Source: JBAZLV01 sp964586075 (GTDB lineage: Bacteria; Nitrospirota; UBA9217). From it: a stretch of 64,000 nt of DNA. Made by a program: the position numbers and the translations under genes. The notes under the pieces were generated by a model. The model was not told the origin of the DNA. It searched no databases and saw nothing but the letters and a program-made list of their open reading frames with translations. The DNA is taken from contig CAZPGZ010000001.1 of the NCBI GenBank assembly GCA_964586075.1, forward strand, positions 62,001-126,000, read 5' to 3'. Positions 51,966-60,991 of the stretch are shown here, piece after piece (the stretch's first letter is position 1; each line of letters begins with the position of its first letter).

Positions 51966-52868
51966 TCAGGCATTAGGCAAGCTGGGCGCCACGCAGTCAA
52001 GATCCGATATGCCCAAATATGCCAAAGGATTATCCGAGGCAAACTGGTAGGCCCGTTCCGGAGGTGTCCCGTGCTCAATCAGATTTGCTACCGCATCTGC
52101 CAAGGCTATTCCACTTCCCAACAGCATGCCGCCGGCTCCCCGCAGAGGGCCGTTTCCCCAGTCCGGGCCCTTTACTGAATCGGAAATAAGCAGAATTTTT
52201 TTCGCTGATTTCATGTCAAACAACATCTTGAGGCTTTGCGGATGGACATGAACCATATCTGCGATCACTTCCACGTACAGGTCCTCGTCCATGAGCCCGA
52301 ACCCCGTAAGACCGGGTTCCCGGTGGTGAAAACCCCGCATGGCATTAAACACATGGGTAATACCCGTAGCACCGGCACGTTTTCCCTCTTCTGCCTGTTC
52401 ATAGGTTGCATCGCTGTGGCCCATCTGAACGAGAAAACCTTTTGCCCTGCACACTTCAATGATACGAAGTGCTCCCGGCAGCTCAGGCGCAATCGTGATG
52501 ATTTTTATAATGTCCTCAAAGCCGGACACCAGGCGCGAAAGCATATCGAGAGAGGGTTCTGCAAAGCTGCTTTTTTCCAGGGCGCCGGCACAGTTGCTGT
52601 TCAGAAACGGGCCTTCCAAATGCACTCCGAAAATTTTTGCCCCTTCCCGTTGTGCTTGCATCGCGCGCCTTACTGCGCTTATATTTTCCCGCATGTCCTC
52701 AAGAGAACCCGGATATATGGTGGGCAGGACAAGTCCCGTTCCGCGTTCTCCGTGAATCTTGGCCATGCGAAGGATATCTTCTTCCCTCCGCGTGCGGGTA
52801 TCGTACTGTTCCGCGCCATGAACGTGGATATCAACGAGAAATCTTTTGCCTTCACCGGCATATGCCAT
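51966..52868 (-). CDS. nagA: N-acetylglucosamine-6-phosphate deacetylase-like amidohydrolase (short form)
   Basis: 300 residues. Metal and catalytic marks are complete: H15-x-H17 (VDIHVHGAEQYD), HLEGPFLN, QMGHSDATYEQ, THVFNAMRGFHHREPG and ISDSVKG. Typical NagA has ~380 residues; here the flanking beta-sandwich domain (N-terminal ~50 and C-terminal ~40 residues) is absent. The ATG at 52868 has GGGTG upstream and avoids overlap with the next gene. Nearby AmpG-like and serine hydrolase genes suggest amino-sugar or murein recycling (inference). Confidence 0.82.
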   Translation of the reverse strand: MAYAGEGKRFLVDIHVHGAEQYDTRTRREEDILRMAKIHGERGTGLVLPTIYPGSLEDMRENISAVRRAMQAQREGAKIFGVHLEGPFLNSNCAGALEKSSFAEPSLDMLSRLVSGFEDIIKIITIAPELPGALRIIEVCRAKGFLVQMGHSDATYEQAEEGKRAGATGITHVFNAMRGFHHREPGLTGFGLMDEDLYVEVIADMVHVHPQSLKMLFDMKSAKKILLISDSVKGPDWGNGPLRGAGGMLLGSGIALADAVANLIEHGTPPERAYQFASDNPLAYLGISDLDCVAPSLPNA

Positions 52869-52920
52869 GAAACACCCAAGAAACTGCTTTTTTACTGGCT
52901 TGTATGTTCTGTACCGCTTT

Positions 52921-53847
52921 TCAAAAAAGCATTCTCTGCATAAGCGGCATGGTAAAAAAAAGTCCAACCGTCGATATCGCGATACACAGCGCGGTAAGCG
53001 GCACATCCAGATTGAACTCATCTGCCAGTACCAGCGACGTCACCATCACCGGCATGGCCCCTGCAATCGCCACCGCTTTGAGTGAACTACCCGTAAGGCC
53101 AAACCACGAGCCGATACCCAGGACCAGCACCGGCGCCACCAGCAGCTTGATTGCGATGGCAGGAATTGCTATCGGCAACCGCCTTAGGTCCTGAAAATCA
53201 AGGGCAAGCCCGACCATAAAGATCATGACCGGGACCACCACGCCACCCATAAGTGCAGTGGCGTCCATCACAAATTGCGGAACCGTTATTCCCGCAAGAT
53301 GGACAGCAATCCCTGCTGCAACACCCCAAAGCGGTGGAAGCATGCCTACGCGCTTCAGCGACGACGCAAGGGAGACACTTTTTCCGCTTCCATACCGGGC
53401 GGCTATGAATACTCCGATGGTCAGCAATATCGGCGTCGCCGCCAATTGGTCGTACAGGATTGATACGTATGCCTGTTCGGGACCAAGCAGTTCGACAATA
53501 ACCGGGAGGCCAAGGACAATCACATTGCCGAATGCCGCGGCAAAAATCATTACGCCGAATACCGGGCGCGGGATATGAACGAAGCGGGCAAGCAACGCGT
53601 AAACACCGAATCCGACAGCCATGCTTGCAACAATGGCGATGACTCCCGTCAAAGGGATAAGGACAAAAGTCCGGTCGAACCGTGCAGAAGCAACAAGGTT
53701 AAACGCCAATGCCACCAGAAAGAAATTCAGGACGGCCACGCTTAACACATGCCGCACCCGGTGCCGGTCAATGCCTCCCGGGTTGAAATATCTCCACACA
53801 TACCCTGCTGCTATAATCAGTCCGAATAGACAGAGAACCTTGTTAAT
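52921..53847 (-). CDS. AEC-family membrane transporter
   Basis: About 308 residues, ten membrane helices in two halves (helix-breaking GLPVIVELL and AGAMPVMVTSLVLADEFN are typical). The AEC family includes auxin-efflux and malonate/malate carriers. The first ATG-like codon in frame is GTG at 53799, but starting there cuts the first membrane helix. The frame reads a full helix (NKVLCLFGLIIAAGYVWRYF) from an ATT at 53847 that has GGGGTG five bases upstream, so a rare ATT start, or a frameshift from the ATG at 53866, is likely. Confidence 0.78.
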   Translation of the reverse strand: MNKVLCLFGLIIAAGYVWRYFNPGGIDRHRVRHVLSVAVLNFFLVALAFNLVASARFDRTFVLIPLTGVIAIVASMAVGFGVYALLARFVHIPRPVFGVMIFAAAFGNVIVLGLPVIVELLGPEQAYVSILYDQLAATPILLTIGVFIAARYGSGKSVSLASSLKRVGMLPPLWGVAAGIAVHLAGITVPQFVMDATALMGGVVVPVMIFMVGLALDFQDLRRLPIAIPAIAIKLLVAPVLVLGIGSWFGLTGSSLKAVAIAGAMPVMVTSLVLADEFNLDVPLTALCIAISTVGLFFTMPLMQRMLF

Positions 53848-53982
53848 ATATCACCCCGCTGCGTTTTCCCATTGTACCACCTGCTCCCGGAAGACGGCAG
53901 TATTTTTTCGACATTTTACCCGCTTTTTAACGAAGAAACTAGTGTAAGTTTCGATAACCACGATTCCAACGATATTAGCCCT

Positions 53983-54011
53983 TTGACAAAACACCTTTTG
54001 TTCATTATAAT
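53983..54011 (+). promoter_or_regulatory. Perfect consensus sigma70 promoter
   Basis: TTGACA at 53983-53988, exactly 17 bases, TATAAT at 54006-54011: six of six in both boxes. Transcript start is predicted near 54018, with a 49-base leader to the ATG at 54067. Confidence 0.85.
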
Positions 54012-54066
54012 GCAACACGTTTCTTTATCTGCGCGTGCAAAAAAGTCCGTTAAGGGAGGTAAAACC

Positions 54067-54315
54067 ATGTATCAGCAGCTGTGGATAAGCATAATTGTGG
54101 CACTTATTATGGCAGGTGGCCTGTACGGTGTTTTTTATCTGGTAACAAAACAGAACGCGACGCTGGGAATACGGGCAATCCAATTCCTCGCAGTTGTTTT
54201 TTTACTGCCGCTTTTGATCATTCTCGGCATCAACGATAAACTCGACAGAGGAACGACCAACATTGTTCTGGGCATCATTATCGGCTATGTGTTATCCGGC
54301 AACTGGAAAGAATAG
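54067..54315 (+). CDS. Small two-helix membrane protein
   Basis: 82 residues, not recognised. Two or three hydrophobic segments: ~5-27 (WISIIVALIMAGGLYGVFYL), ~35-55 (AIQFLAVVFLLPLLIILGI) and ~63-78 (TTNIVLGIIIGYVL). GGGAGG lies seven bases before the ATG. The perfect promoter and strong ribosome site imply high, constitutive expression. The final residues (SGNWKE) are charged. The topology resembles small sensors or chaperone-like membrane subunits, but no function can be named. Confidence 0.8.
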   Translation: MYQQLWISIIVALIMAGGLYGVFYLVTKQNATLGIRAIQFLAVVFLLPLLIILGINDKLDRGTTNIVLGIIIGYVLSGNWKE

Positions 54316-54374
54316 CTGAGGAACCCCGTTGGCATTTAACCAGGCTTTCGCTTTTTCTCCACATGACTACTCTT

Positions 54375-54392
54375 CCTTCGCATGAAGGTTTT
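54375..54392 (+). terminator. Weak terminator after the small membrane protein
   Basis: CCTTC-GCAT-GAAGG followed by four T residues on the plus strand. A five-base stem only; it lies in the gap before the convergent AmpG-like gene. Confidence 0.4.
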
Positions 54393-55650
54393 ATTCCATG
54401 TTGTCTTTTGGAATAAATGGGATGGTCAATATGCCCGGAATTGTCAGAAAACAAACAAGGATAAAAAACACTCTGTACCCTACCGCTTCCTGGATCCAGC
54501 CGCTTACAAACCCGGGCAGCATCATGCCTAAAGCCATAATTCCGGTTGAAATGGCATAGTGAGATGTCTTGTACTTTCCCTGCGTTGCATACATAAGATA
54601 CACGGTAAAAACCGTGAATCCGAGACCATAGCCGAACTGTTCCATTGCTACAAGCGGGTAAACGAGCCAAAGCGCCGGCTGCGCATAGGCCATATAAACG
54701 AAGAAAAGATCAGGAAGGTGCATGGCTATCACCATGGGCCAGACACAGCGTTTAAAGCCAAAGCGGGATATGAGCCCCCCACCAAGTACGCCGCCCAAAA
54801 CAAGACACAGCACGCCTACGGTACCGTACACAAGACCAACGTCCTGCGTTGAAAGCCCCAATCCTCCCCCGGCAGGTGAATCAAGAAAAAACGGCGAAAC
54901 AAGCTTCAGCAGCATTGCCTCGCCAAGCCGGTAAAGAAGGATGAATGCCAGAATAATTCCGATTTTCTTCTGGTTGAAATATGCGCGGATGACTTCTGCA
55001 AATGATACGCTGTCTGTATTGTTTCTGAGCGCGCGCGCACCGTCAGCCGCGGGAACCGGAAGCATGAACTTGTGGTAAACCAACGCGGCTCCAAGAAGCA
55101 GACCGGAAACAGCCATCACAAAAGACCAGCTCCGGGCAATCTCGCCGCTTGCTGTTTCGAGCAGCCCCGCGAGATAGACCAAAAGCCCCGATCCGAAAAT
55201 CATGGCCAACCGGTAACAAGCGGACCGGATCCCTACGAAAAAGGCCTGCTCTTTTTCACTGAGTGCCAGCATGTAAAAACCATCTGTGGCGATGTCATAG
55301 GTTGCGGAAATAAAAGCGCCGACGCTGAACGCGGCAAGCGAAAGAAAAAAAAACGACTCGCTCCTGAGCGAAAACGCGATGCCAAACAGGCATAAACTCA
55401 TGGCTGCCTGCGTGCTCAGTATCCAGACGCGCTTGCTGGAGTAAATGTCTACAACCGGCCCCCAGAACATTTTGATGACCCAAGGCAGGTAAAGCCAGCT
55501 GGTCCAGAAAGCAATGCTCGCATTGTCAACGCCCATGCGTTTGTAGAGAATGACCGAAACAGTATTGATCAGTACGTAAGGTAGTCCTTCTGCGAAGTAA
55601 AGCGACGGGATAAAAGCCCAGGGTGTTCTTGCAGTTGTTCGATGTGGCAT
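54391..55650 (-). CDS. AmpG-like major facilitator permease
   Basis: 419 residues, about 12 membrane helices. The opening FIPSLYFAEGLPYVLINTVSVILYKRMG and the loop FWGPVVDIYSSKRVW match the AmpG/PAT branch of the MFS. AmpG imports muropeptides (GlcNAc-anhydroMurNAc peptides) for recycling. A NagA-like deacetylase 1.5 kb away fits that. Lineage-specific members may carry acetyl-CoA or other solutes. No ribosome site is seen before the ATG at 55650. Confidence 0.82.
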   Translation of the reverse strand: MPHRTTARTPWAFIPSLYFAEGLPYVLINTVSVILYKRMGVDNASIAFWTSWLYLPWVIKMFWGPVVDIYSSKRVWILSTQAAMSLCLFGIAFSLRSESFFFLSLAAFSVGAFISATYDIATDGFYMLALSEKEQAFFVGIRSACYRLAMIFGSGLLVYLAGLLETASGEIARSWSFVMAVSGLLLGAALVYHKFMLPVPAADGARALRNNTDSVSFAEVIRAYFNQKKIGIILAFILLYRLGEAMLLKLVSPFFLDSPAGGGLGLSTQDVGLVYGTVGVLCLVLGGVLGGGLISRFGFKRCVWPMVIAMHLPDLFFVYMAYAQPALWLVYPLVAMEQFGYGLGFTVFTVYLMYATQGKYKTSHYAISTGIMALGMMLPGFVSGWIQEAVGYRVFFILVCFLTIPGILTIPFIPKDNME

Positions 55651-55720
55651 GCGGACTAGACTATCAAATCAGCGGGGAAACATCCAGAAAAAAATGGCTG
55701 CGCCTACTGACGATTTGCAA

Positions 55721-55749
55721 ACAAAAAGGCAGGGGAAATTCCCTGCCTT
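55721..55749 (-). terminator. Rho-independent terminator after the Lys-rich secreted protein gene
   Basis: Perfect 9-base arms AAGGCAGGG (55726-55734) and CCCTGCCTT (55741-55749) with a six-base loop; on the minus strand a T5-G-T3 run follows. It ends the unit containing the genes at 55808 and 56414. Confidence 0.88.
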
Positions 55750-55807
55750 GTACTAGGAAATGGAACAGAGCACCGTTCCGTGCGTCTGGAGAACAGCTGC
55801 AGTATTG

Positions 55808-56338
55808 TTAATTTTCTGCATCTTGTTTTTTCGCTTTTTTAGCCTTCTTCTTTACTTCTTTTTTGGTTTCTTTTTTTGTTTCTTTTTTTACTTCGTCCGT
55901 CTCCGCTTTTTTCTCAATTTTTCCTTCGGGTGTGCTCTCTGCCTTCACCAGATCAAGTGTTTTTTTGGCATCGGGTATCAATGCGCTGTCAGGATATTGC
56001 TTCATAAAATCATCCAATGCCTTGACCGACCCCTCACGGTCGCCTTTCCCGGCCAAATCCACGCCTGCCTTGAATTTGAGCAGCTCTTCTTCGGTCACTG
56101 ATTCATCACCTTTTTTGCCTTTCCAGTACAGCTTGACCGAGGTGTCATCCTTCGCGCCGCGCGTTCCCGCCACGCCTGTAGCCATGGGAAGTGACTTTTT
56201 AGGGACGATTTGCTCGAGTTTCTGTTGAATGCTTTTTAGCCAAGCAGACAGAGTTGATTCGGTTTTTTCCTGCGCCACAAGCACCGTTGTGCAGCAGAGA
56301 ACAAAAGCCGCCAGAAAAGAAACTGTTTTTTTCATCAT
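55808..56338 (-). CDS. Secreted protein with Lys/Glu-rich tail
   Basis: 176 residues. Signal peptide (FLAAFVLCCTTVLVAQ), then a helical middle with a TPR-like unit (FKAGVDLAGKGDREGSVKAL, DFMKQYPDSALIPDAKKTL) and a ~45-residue C-terminal tail of Lys, Glu and Thr repeats (ETKKETKKEVKKKAKKAKK). The tail may bind nucleic acid, lipid or cell wall. Two ATGs stand in tandem (56338 and 56335) after AAGGAGG. It lies 75 bases downstream of the NHL-repeat gene, with no terminator between, so they probably share an mRNA. Confidence 0.75.
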   Translation of the reverse strand: MMKKTVSFLAAFVLCCTTVLVAQEKTESTLSAWLKSIQQKLEQIVPKKSLPMATGVAGTRGAKDDTSVKLYWKGKKGDESVTEEELLKFKAGVDLAGKGDREGSVKALDDFMKQYPDSALIPDAKKTLDLVKAESTPEGKIEKKAETDEVKKETKKETKKEVKKKAKKAKKQDAEN

Positions 56339-56413
56339 ATCAGACCTCCTTGGTCATGGCTGTAAATGTGGGATCGTGTAATTTTAGTATTGCAGTCGAC
56401 ATTGGCAAAAACC

Positions 56414-59400
56414 TTATTTTATCCCCAGGCTTCCGGCAAGGTCGGCGTATTGCCGTACTACGCGCGGATCAAGTGCGGCTGCTCTTTGGAACAACTTCTT
56501 GGCCGCATCTTTTTTGCCCGAATGGTGCAGAACACGGGCGAGGTTTACCATGACCCCGGGATCGTCCGGCATTGACTTGAGCGCGGCCTCGTAGGCCTGG
56601 CGGGCGTCGTCGAATCTGCCCTGTAAATAACTGATGTTCCCGATATTATTCAACGCTAAGGCGTTGGTTTTGTCGTGGGCCAGCATTTTCTGGAACTGCT
56701 CCATCGCCTCGGATGTCATGCCATTTTCTCCGTAGAGTATCCCGAGCTGTCCCAGGGACTCCAGATCGCCAGGATTTTTTTTCAGTGTTGCACGGTACCC
56801 CGCAGATAGATTGGCAAGACGCTGCCGTGCAAGCTTTTCAAGCTCATCTTTGTATTTTTCTTCAATCGCTTCCCGCTTGATTTTTTCAGGACTAAAATCT
56901 GTATAAGGCTGCGTGACCGGTCTAAAAAGCTCCCACGCCTTATGAATGCTGATAATATCCGCCTTCCCTTTTGCAGACCAGTCCCGGAATTCTTCTGCGC
57001 CTTTCTGCCAGGCCTGCGTAAACGACGAACCTACCATTGTCATCTCCAGCGGCAACCAGACGGTACCGCGGTATACGACCAGCAATTCATCCGGAAAGCC
57101 GAGCGTTTTTCGTTCCTGCTCCGGTATTCCCGTATTAAACATCACAAAGACATGGCCCGGCACATCGACAACAGCCGTTTCTATGCTGATGTTTTCCAAA
57201 GCAGCGGCAAACATTATAGAGAGGCCATCGCAGTCGCCGCTTTTTCTAATTAAGACATCACGGGGATACAGCGTGTAATCCACGATCGTGGCATTTTCGG
57301 AAAACTCCTGGAACGGCGTCGGATCCACGAGATACGAAATCCCCATGACTCCAAGGGCTGCGTAGATCGCCCGCGCATACACAATTGACTTGTCCAAATT
57401 CGGGTAGGCATCCACATACGGCTGTACAACGGCCCTGGTAAAGTCATTAATGACCGGATCCTTTGACGTGACAAATGCCCCGATTTTCTCCTTCTGATCC
57501 CACCGGATTGCATGCTTCTCGTACAGCATTACCGGGAAGCTCCGGGTAATGGTTTTTGCCTCTCCTCCCACATGGTAGGTAAGGGCAATTTCACTCTGAA
57601 GCGGAGTGTTTTCGCTCACGTCCAGAATGGCATTGCTGAAAACCGGTTTCAACAGCAGTTCAACTTTTTGCTTCGGCGCCAGAGTAGCTATTTCCAGTTC
57701 TGTAGGAAAATCCATGTAGTCTTTTACAGAAAAGCTTATTTTAACTTTTGTATAGGTCCGGTCGGTCTGGTTTGCAATCACAACTTTTCCGAGCGGATGT
57801 GATTCATAGTACTTATATGCGGAAGCAAAAATTTCTCCCAGCTCAATCGAGCTGATTTCAACCGGAGGCGCGGTAAGAGGAGCTTTGGGGGTTGCCGCGA
57901 ACACAACTTCGCTTGGCTGGCTTTCATCCCCTTCCTTTCCCACCGCCGTGATCTGATAGTAATAAAGCATCTCATCGGCAAGCGGTCCATCCAGCAAAAT
58001 GGTCTTTTCGCTTTTTGCTACAAGCTCAAAACCGGCCGTTGGCTGTTTCGAACGGTAGACGCGATACTGCATAACAAAAGGCTCTGTATTGGGAAGCCAG
58101 GAAAGCGTTATATGCTTTTCGGTTGCCTCGATGCGTATTTTTTTAGGTTGCGCAGGAACCAGCTTCGGTGTCGTGGCGTGCACCACAGCTGAAGAGGCGG
58201 TCTCATTTCCCTCCCAAGCCTGGCTGGTCACGCGGTATTGATACGTATGGTTGCTCGGCAGGTTCTTGTCCACATAAAACGGTGCGGTTGCCGTCCCGAT
58301 AAGGTTGAATGCATCCGCGGGAGAAGCGGCGCGATAAATATTGTAGTGCTGGAAATAGGTCTCTGCGTTTGGCTTCCAGCTCAGCTGAATTTCGTTAATT
58401 TTTGCCTGAGCAGTAACTTCTTTCGGCGTCTCCGGGGTAAATTTCAGCAAAAAAGTCTGAATCCGTTTATTGCCAAGGTCGCCGACAAAAAGCCGGCGCC
58501 CCTCTTCAAGGGCCAATCCTTGAGGATTGCTGAACGTGCCGGGTTCCGACCCTTCACTGCCGAACTTCCTCAGAAATTTTCCACTGCTGCTGAAAACCTG
58601 GATGCGTGCGTTCCCCGCATCAAGCACGAAGACTTCACCATCCGCAGTAACAAGTATATTTTCTGGGTTCTGCAGTTCTCCATCCTGCTTGCCGGTTTTT
58701 CCGGCTTCCCAGAGAAGCGTGCCGTTGCTGTCTGTCTTGCTGACCCGATCGTTTCCCCGGTCGACAATATAGATATTTTCAGCGGCATCAACCGTGATGT
58801 CAACGATCTCCTTAAACTGGCCGGACTGGCTCCCTTCTTTGCCAAAAGCACCGAGAAACACTCCTTTTGGGCTAAAAACCTGTATCCGCCGGTTTCCGGT
58901 ATCTGCAACATAAATATTGCCTTTAGGGCTTACTGCCATGCTAGCCGGTGAATTAAACTCTCCTTCACCACTCCCGGATTTCCCCAGTACCTGCAGCAGG
59001 CTGCCCTCCAAACTGAACTTCTGCAAGCGATCATTGCCTGTATCGGCTATCCAGAAGTTTCCTTGACTGTCGACTGTCATCCCCCGGGGTTTTTTTAGAA
59101 GACCGGGATCGCTGCCGCTGGAGCCAATCGTGCGGCCCCCGCCAGAAATACCAATCGCAACAAGCGAGTCTCCGGTCAGCCCCCACAACCGTTTATTGAA
59201 CGCAACGGCAGTTGCCTCACCGGGCAGGTCTTTTGATATCTCCGGAATCGGCAACGGAGATGAAGGAATAAGCAATGGGGAATCATCCCGCTCGCTGGTA
59301 AAAAGCTGGATCGTATTTTTTCCTGCATCAAGCGTCCATATCCGGTATTCCGGGTCAATAGCTATCCCTGCAATTTCACGAAATTGTCCGCGGCCATCGC

Positions 59401-60205
59401 CCTCGGCTCCTATGGAGGCGATCAGCTTTCCTCCGGAGTTGAATTTCTTTGCTTTGTAATTTCCCGTATCTGCAATATAAATTATTCCCCGGTTGTCCAC
59501 CGCAATACCCTGCGGTTTTTCGAATCCTTCCTGTCCGCTTCCGCGTGCACCGAAAACACGGAGTTGAGTTCCAAGAGCATCAAAGATCCGAATATTGCAT
59601 GCATCTGCGTCGAGGACATACAACGTGTTTTGCGTATCAACGGCAACACTGATCGGCGCTTCCATTTCTTCTTTTTTTGTTTTTACGGTAATTTGATGAA
59701 GAAAAATGCCGTCATTGGTCATCACTTGAACGCGGCTATTGCCGGTGTCCGCAACATACAGAACACCCTTTACACTAGCAATCCCGTGCGGACTATTGAA
59801 CTCACGCGGGCTGCTTCCTTTGACTCCGAAGCTGCGTACCAGTTTACCTTCGGCGGTAAATACCTGAATACGATGGTTCCCGGTATCGGAAACATAAATT
59901 TTCCCCTGCTCATCAATTGCTATGCCTGCGGGCCTTCTGAATTGACCGGGCTTGCTTCCTTTCAGACCCCAGGTACGCACCAACTTTCCACTCTGGTCAA
60001 AAACGGCAATACGGTGCGCATCAGTATCGGCCACGTATACAAGCTCCCCTCCCACGGCCATCGCACGGGGTGCGTCTAATCTGCCTGCTTGTCCAGCTTG
60101 CTTGTCGGTCACACCGATTTCACGTAAAAAATCTATCTGCTGGTATGCAGAAGCCGCAGGTGCAATCAGAAGAATAAAGAGACAAATGCGCCACAAAATT
60201 GTCAT
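56414..60205 (-). CDS. Large secreted NHL-repeat / fibronectin III / transglutaminase-like / TPR protein
   Basis: 1263 residues. Signal peptide 1-20. Residues ~40-310 and ~330-590 are two sets of about six NHL repeats (repeated PRGMTVDSQGNFWIADTGN-like units), i.e. two beta-propellers. Two fibronectin III domains (~595-680, ~687-775) follow, then a beta domain (~785-895). A transglutaminase-like fold (~905-1065) has C992 (KSGDCDGLS), H1018 (VPGHVFV) and an acidic residue in VWLPLEMT; after a helical linker, TPRs occupy ~1132-1255. GGAGG precedes the ATG. It is probably an envelope or surface scaffold that also cleaves or cross-links protein (inference). Confidence 0.9.
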   Translation of the reverse strand: MTILWRICLFILLIAPAASAYQQIDFLREIGVTDKQAGQAGRLDAPRAMAVGGELVYVADTDAHRIAVFDQSGKLVRTWGLKGSKPGQFRRPAGIAIDEQGKIYVSDTGNHRIQVFTAEGKLVRSFGVKGSSPREFNSPHGIASVKGVLYVADTGNSRVQVMTNDGIFLHQITVKTKKEEMEAPISVAVDTQNTLYVLDADACNIRIFDALGTQLRVFGARGSGQEGFEKPQGIAVDNRGIIYIADTGNYKAKKFNSGGKLIASIGAEGDGRGQFREIAGIAIDPEYRIWTLDAGKNTIQLFTSERDDSPLLIPSSPLPIPEISKDLPGEATAVAFNKRLWGLTGDSLVAIGISGGGRTIGSSGSDPGLLKKPRGMTVDSQGNFWIADTGNDRLQKFSLEGSLLQVLGKSGSGEGEFNSPASMAVSPKGNIYVADTGNRRIQVFSPKGVFLGAFGKEGSQSGQFKEIVDITVDAAENIYIVDRGNDRVSKTDSNGTLLWEAGKTGKQDGELQNPENILVTADGEVFVLDAGNARIQVFSSSGKFLRKFGSEGSEPGTFSNPQGLALEEGRRLFVGDLGNKRIQTFLLKFTPETPKEVTAQAKINEIQLSWKPNAETYFQHYNIYRAASPADAFNLIGTATAPFYVDKNLPSNHTYQYRVTSQAWEGNETASSAVVHATTPKLVPAQPKKIRIEATEKHITLSWLPNTEPFVMQYRVYRSKQPTAGFELVAKSEKTILLDGPLADEMLYYYQITAVGKEGDESQPSEVVFAATPKAPLTAPPVEISSIELGEIFASAYKYYESHPLGKVVIANQTDRTYTKVKISFSVKDYMDFPTELEIATLAPKQKVELLLKPVFSNAILDVSENTPLQSEIALTYHVGGEAKTITRSFPVMLYEKHAIRWDQKEKIGAFVTSKDPVINDFTRAVVQPYVDAYPNLDKSIVYARAIYAALGVMGISYLVDPTPFQEFSENATIVDYTLYPRDVLIRKSGDCDGLSIMFAAALENISIETAVVDVPGHVFVMFNTGIPEQERKTLGFPDELLVVYRGTVWLPLEMTMVGSSFTQAWQKGAEEFRDWSAKGKADIISIHKAWELFRPVTQPYTDFSPEKIKREAIEEKYKDELEKLARQRLANLSAGYRATLKKNPGDLESLGQLGILYGENGMTSEAMEQFQKMLAHDKTNALALNNIGNISYLQGRFDDARQAYEAALKSMPDDPGVMVNLARVLHHSGKKDAAKKLFQRAAALDPRVVRQYADLAGSLGIK

Positions 60206-60372
60206 GGAACTGTACCTCCGGCTACAACAAGCGACCGTAATGCATCAATATCCGGCATACTTGTGTAGTATTGGAACCGATGAATAGTTTAGGAAAAGAG
60301 TGATTTTATTATACCATAAGCAGTGTAGGCAGACAATAAAGATGTGCCTGCGTAAAAAAAATAGTGCTTTTT

Positions 60373-60900
60373 TCAAGGTGAATTTTCACCTGACATTCCG
60401 TCTGGTGCTTCCTGCATCCAGGACTGTATTTCATCATGCTGTTTGAGAAATAGGGCAATACCTTCGTGGGCAGACCCAAGCATTGCTTTGAAGCGTTCCA
60501 ATGCTGCCGCAAATGAAAGCTCTCTTACGCCGCACGTGAGATTGTCGGCGTAGGAAACAATTTTTTCTTCCGGTGTCAGCGGCAGATAATCTTTTTTCGG
60601 CAGCCCAAGCCGTTCCGCTTCTTGAGCGGTGATGCCGGCCCCAATATGACGTGCTATAATGCGAATGATTTCCTCAGAGAACCCGTAACTCCTCGCAATG
60701 TCGGCACCTACAAGCGCATGTTCTATTCCATGCGTTTTTGATCTACCGATATCGTGCAACAAGCCTCCAAGCCGTATCAATTCGTAATCATAATTTATGT
60801 TTACGTGCCGGGCAATAGCGCACGCCTTTTCCGATACGAGTATGCTGTGGGCAATGATTTCGGGCGAGCAACCGGCGCTGGCAAGCACATTCGTTTCCAT
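60373..60900 (-). CDS. HD-domain phosphohydrolase
   Basis: 175 residues. HD-type metal motif: H in AHSILVSEKACAIA, then RLGGLLHDIGRSKTHGIEH with the HD pair, a further H in ARHIGAGI and D in SYADNL. The TIGR00295-like group fits, as I remember it. Substrate unknown (nucleotide or small phosphate). The ATG at 60900 is preferred; the frame also opens at TTG 60921. Confidence 0.85.
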   Translation of the reverse strand: METNVLASAGCSPEIIAHSILVSEKACAIARHVNINYDYELIRLGGLLHDIGRSKTHGIEHALVGADIARSYGFSEEIIRIIARHIGAGITAQEAERLGLPKKDYLPLTPEEKIVSYADNLTCGVRELSFAAALERFKAMLGSAHEGIALFLKQHDEIQSWMQEAPDGMSGENSP

Positions 60901-60935
60901 ATTGTAATGAGTTTTTAACAACCCCTAGAGATAAG

Positions 60936-60964
60936 AAGGGCCATCCATGTCCCGGACGGCCCTT
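60936..60964 (-). terminator. Hairpin after hppA
   Basis: Arms AAGGGCC (60936-60942) and GGCCCTT (60958-60964) with an inner TCC/GGA pair and one mismatch. The T-run is poor, so termination would be partial. It lies between hppA and the HD-domain gene. Confidence 0.5.
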
Positions 60965-60991
60965 TGTGAGATGTGTGGTTTTAGTGGTTTG

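Noticed and set aside
52869..53021. N-terminal extension of the NagA-like gene
   Set aside because: It would overlap the AEC transporter gene on the same strand and adds low-complexity Cys/Arg residues unlike any NagA.
53872..54066. Upstream extension of the 82-residue membrane protein
   Set aside because: It begins before the perfect promoter and its transcript start.
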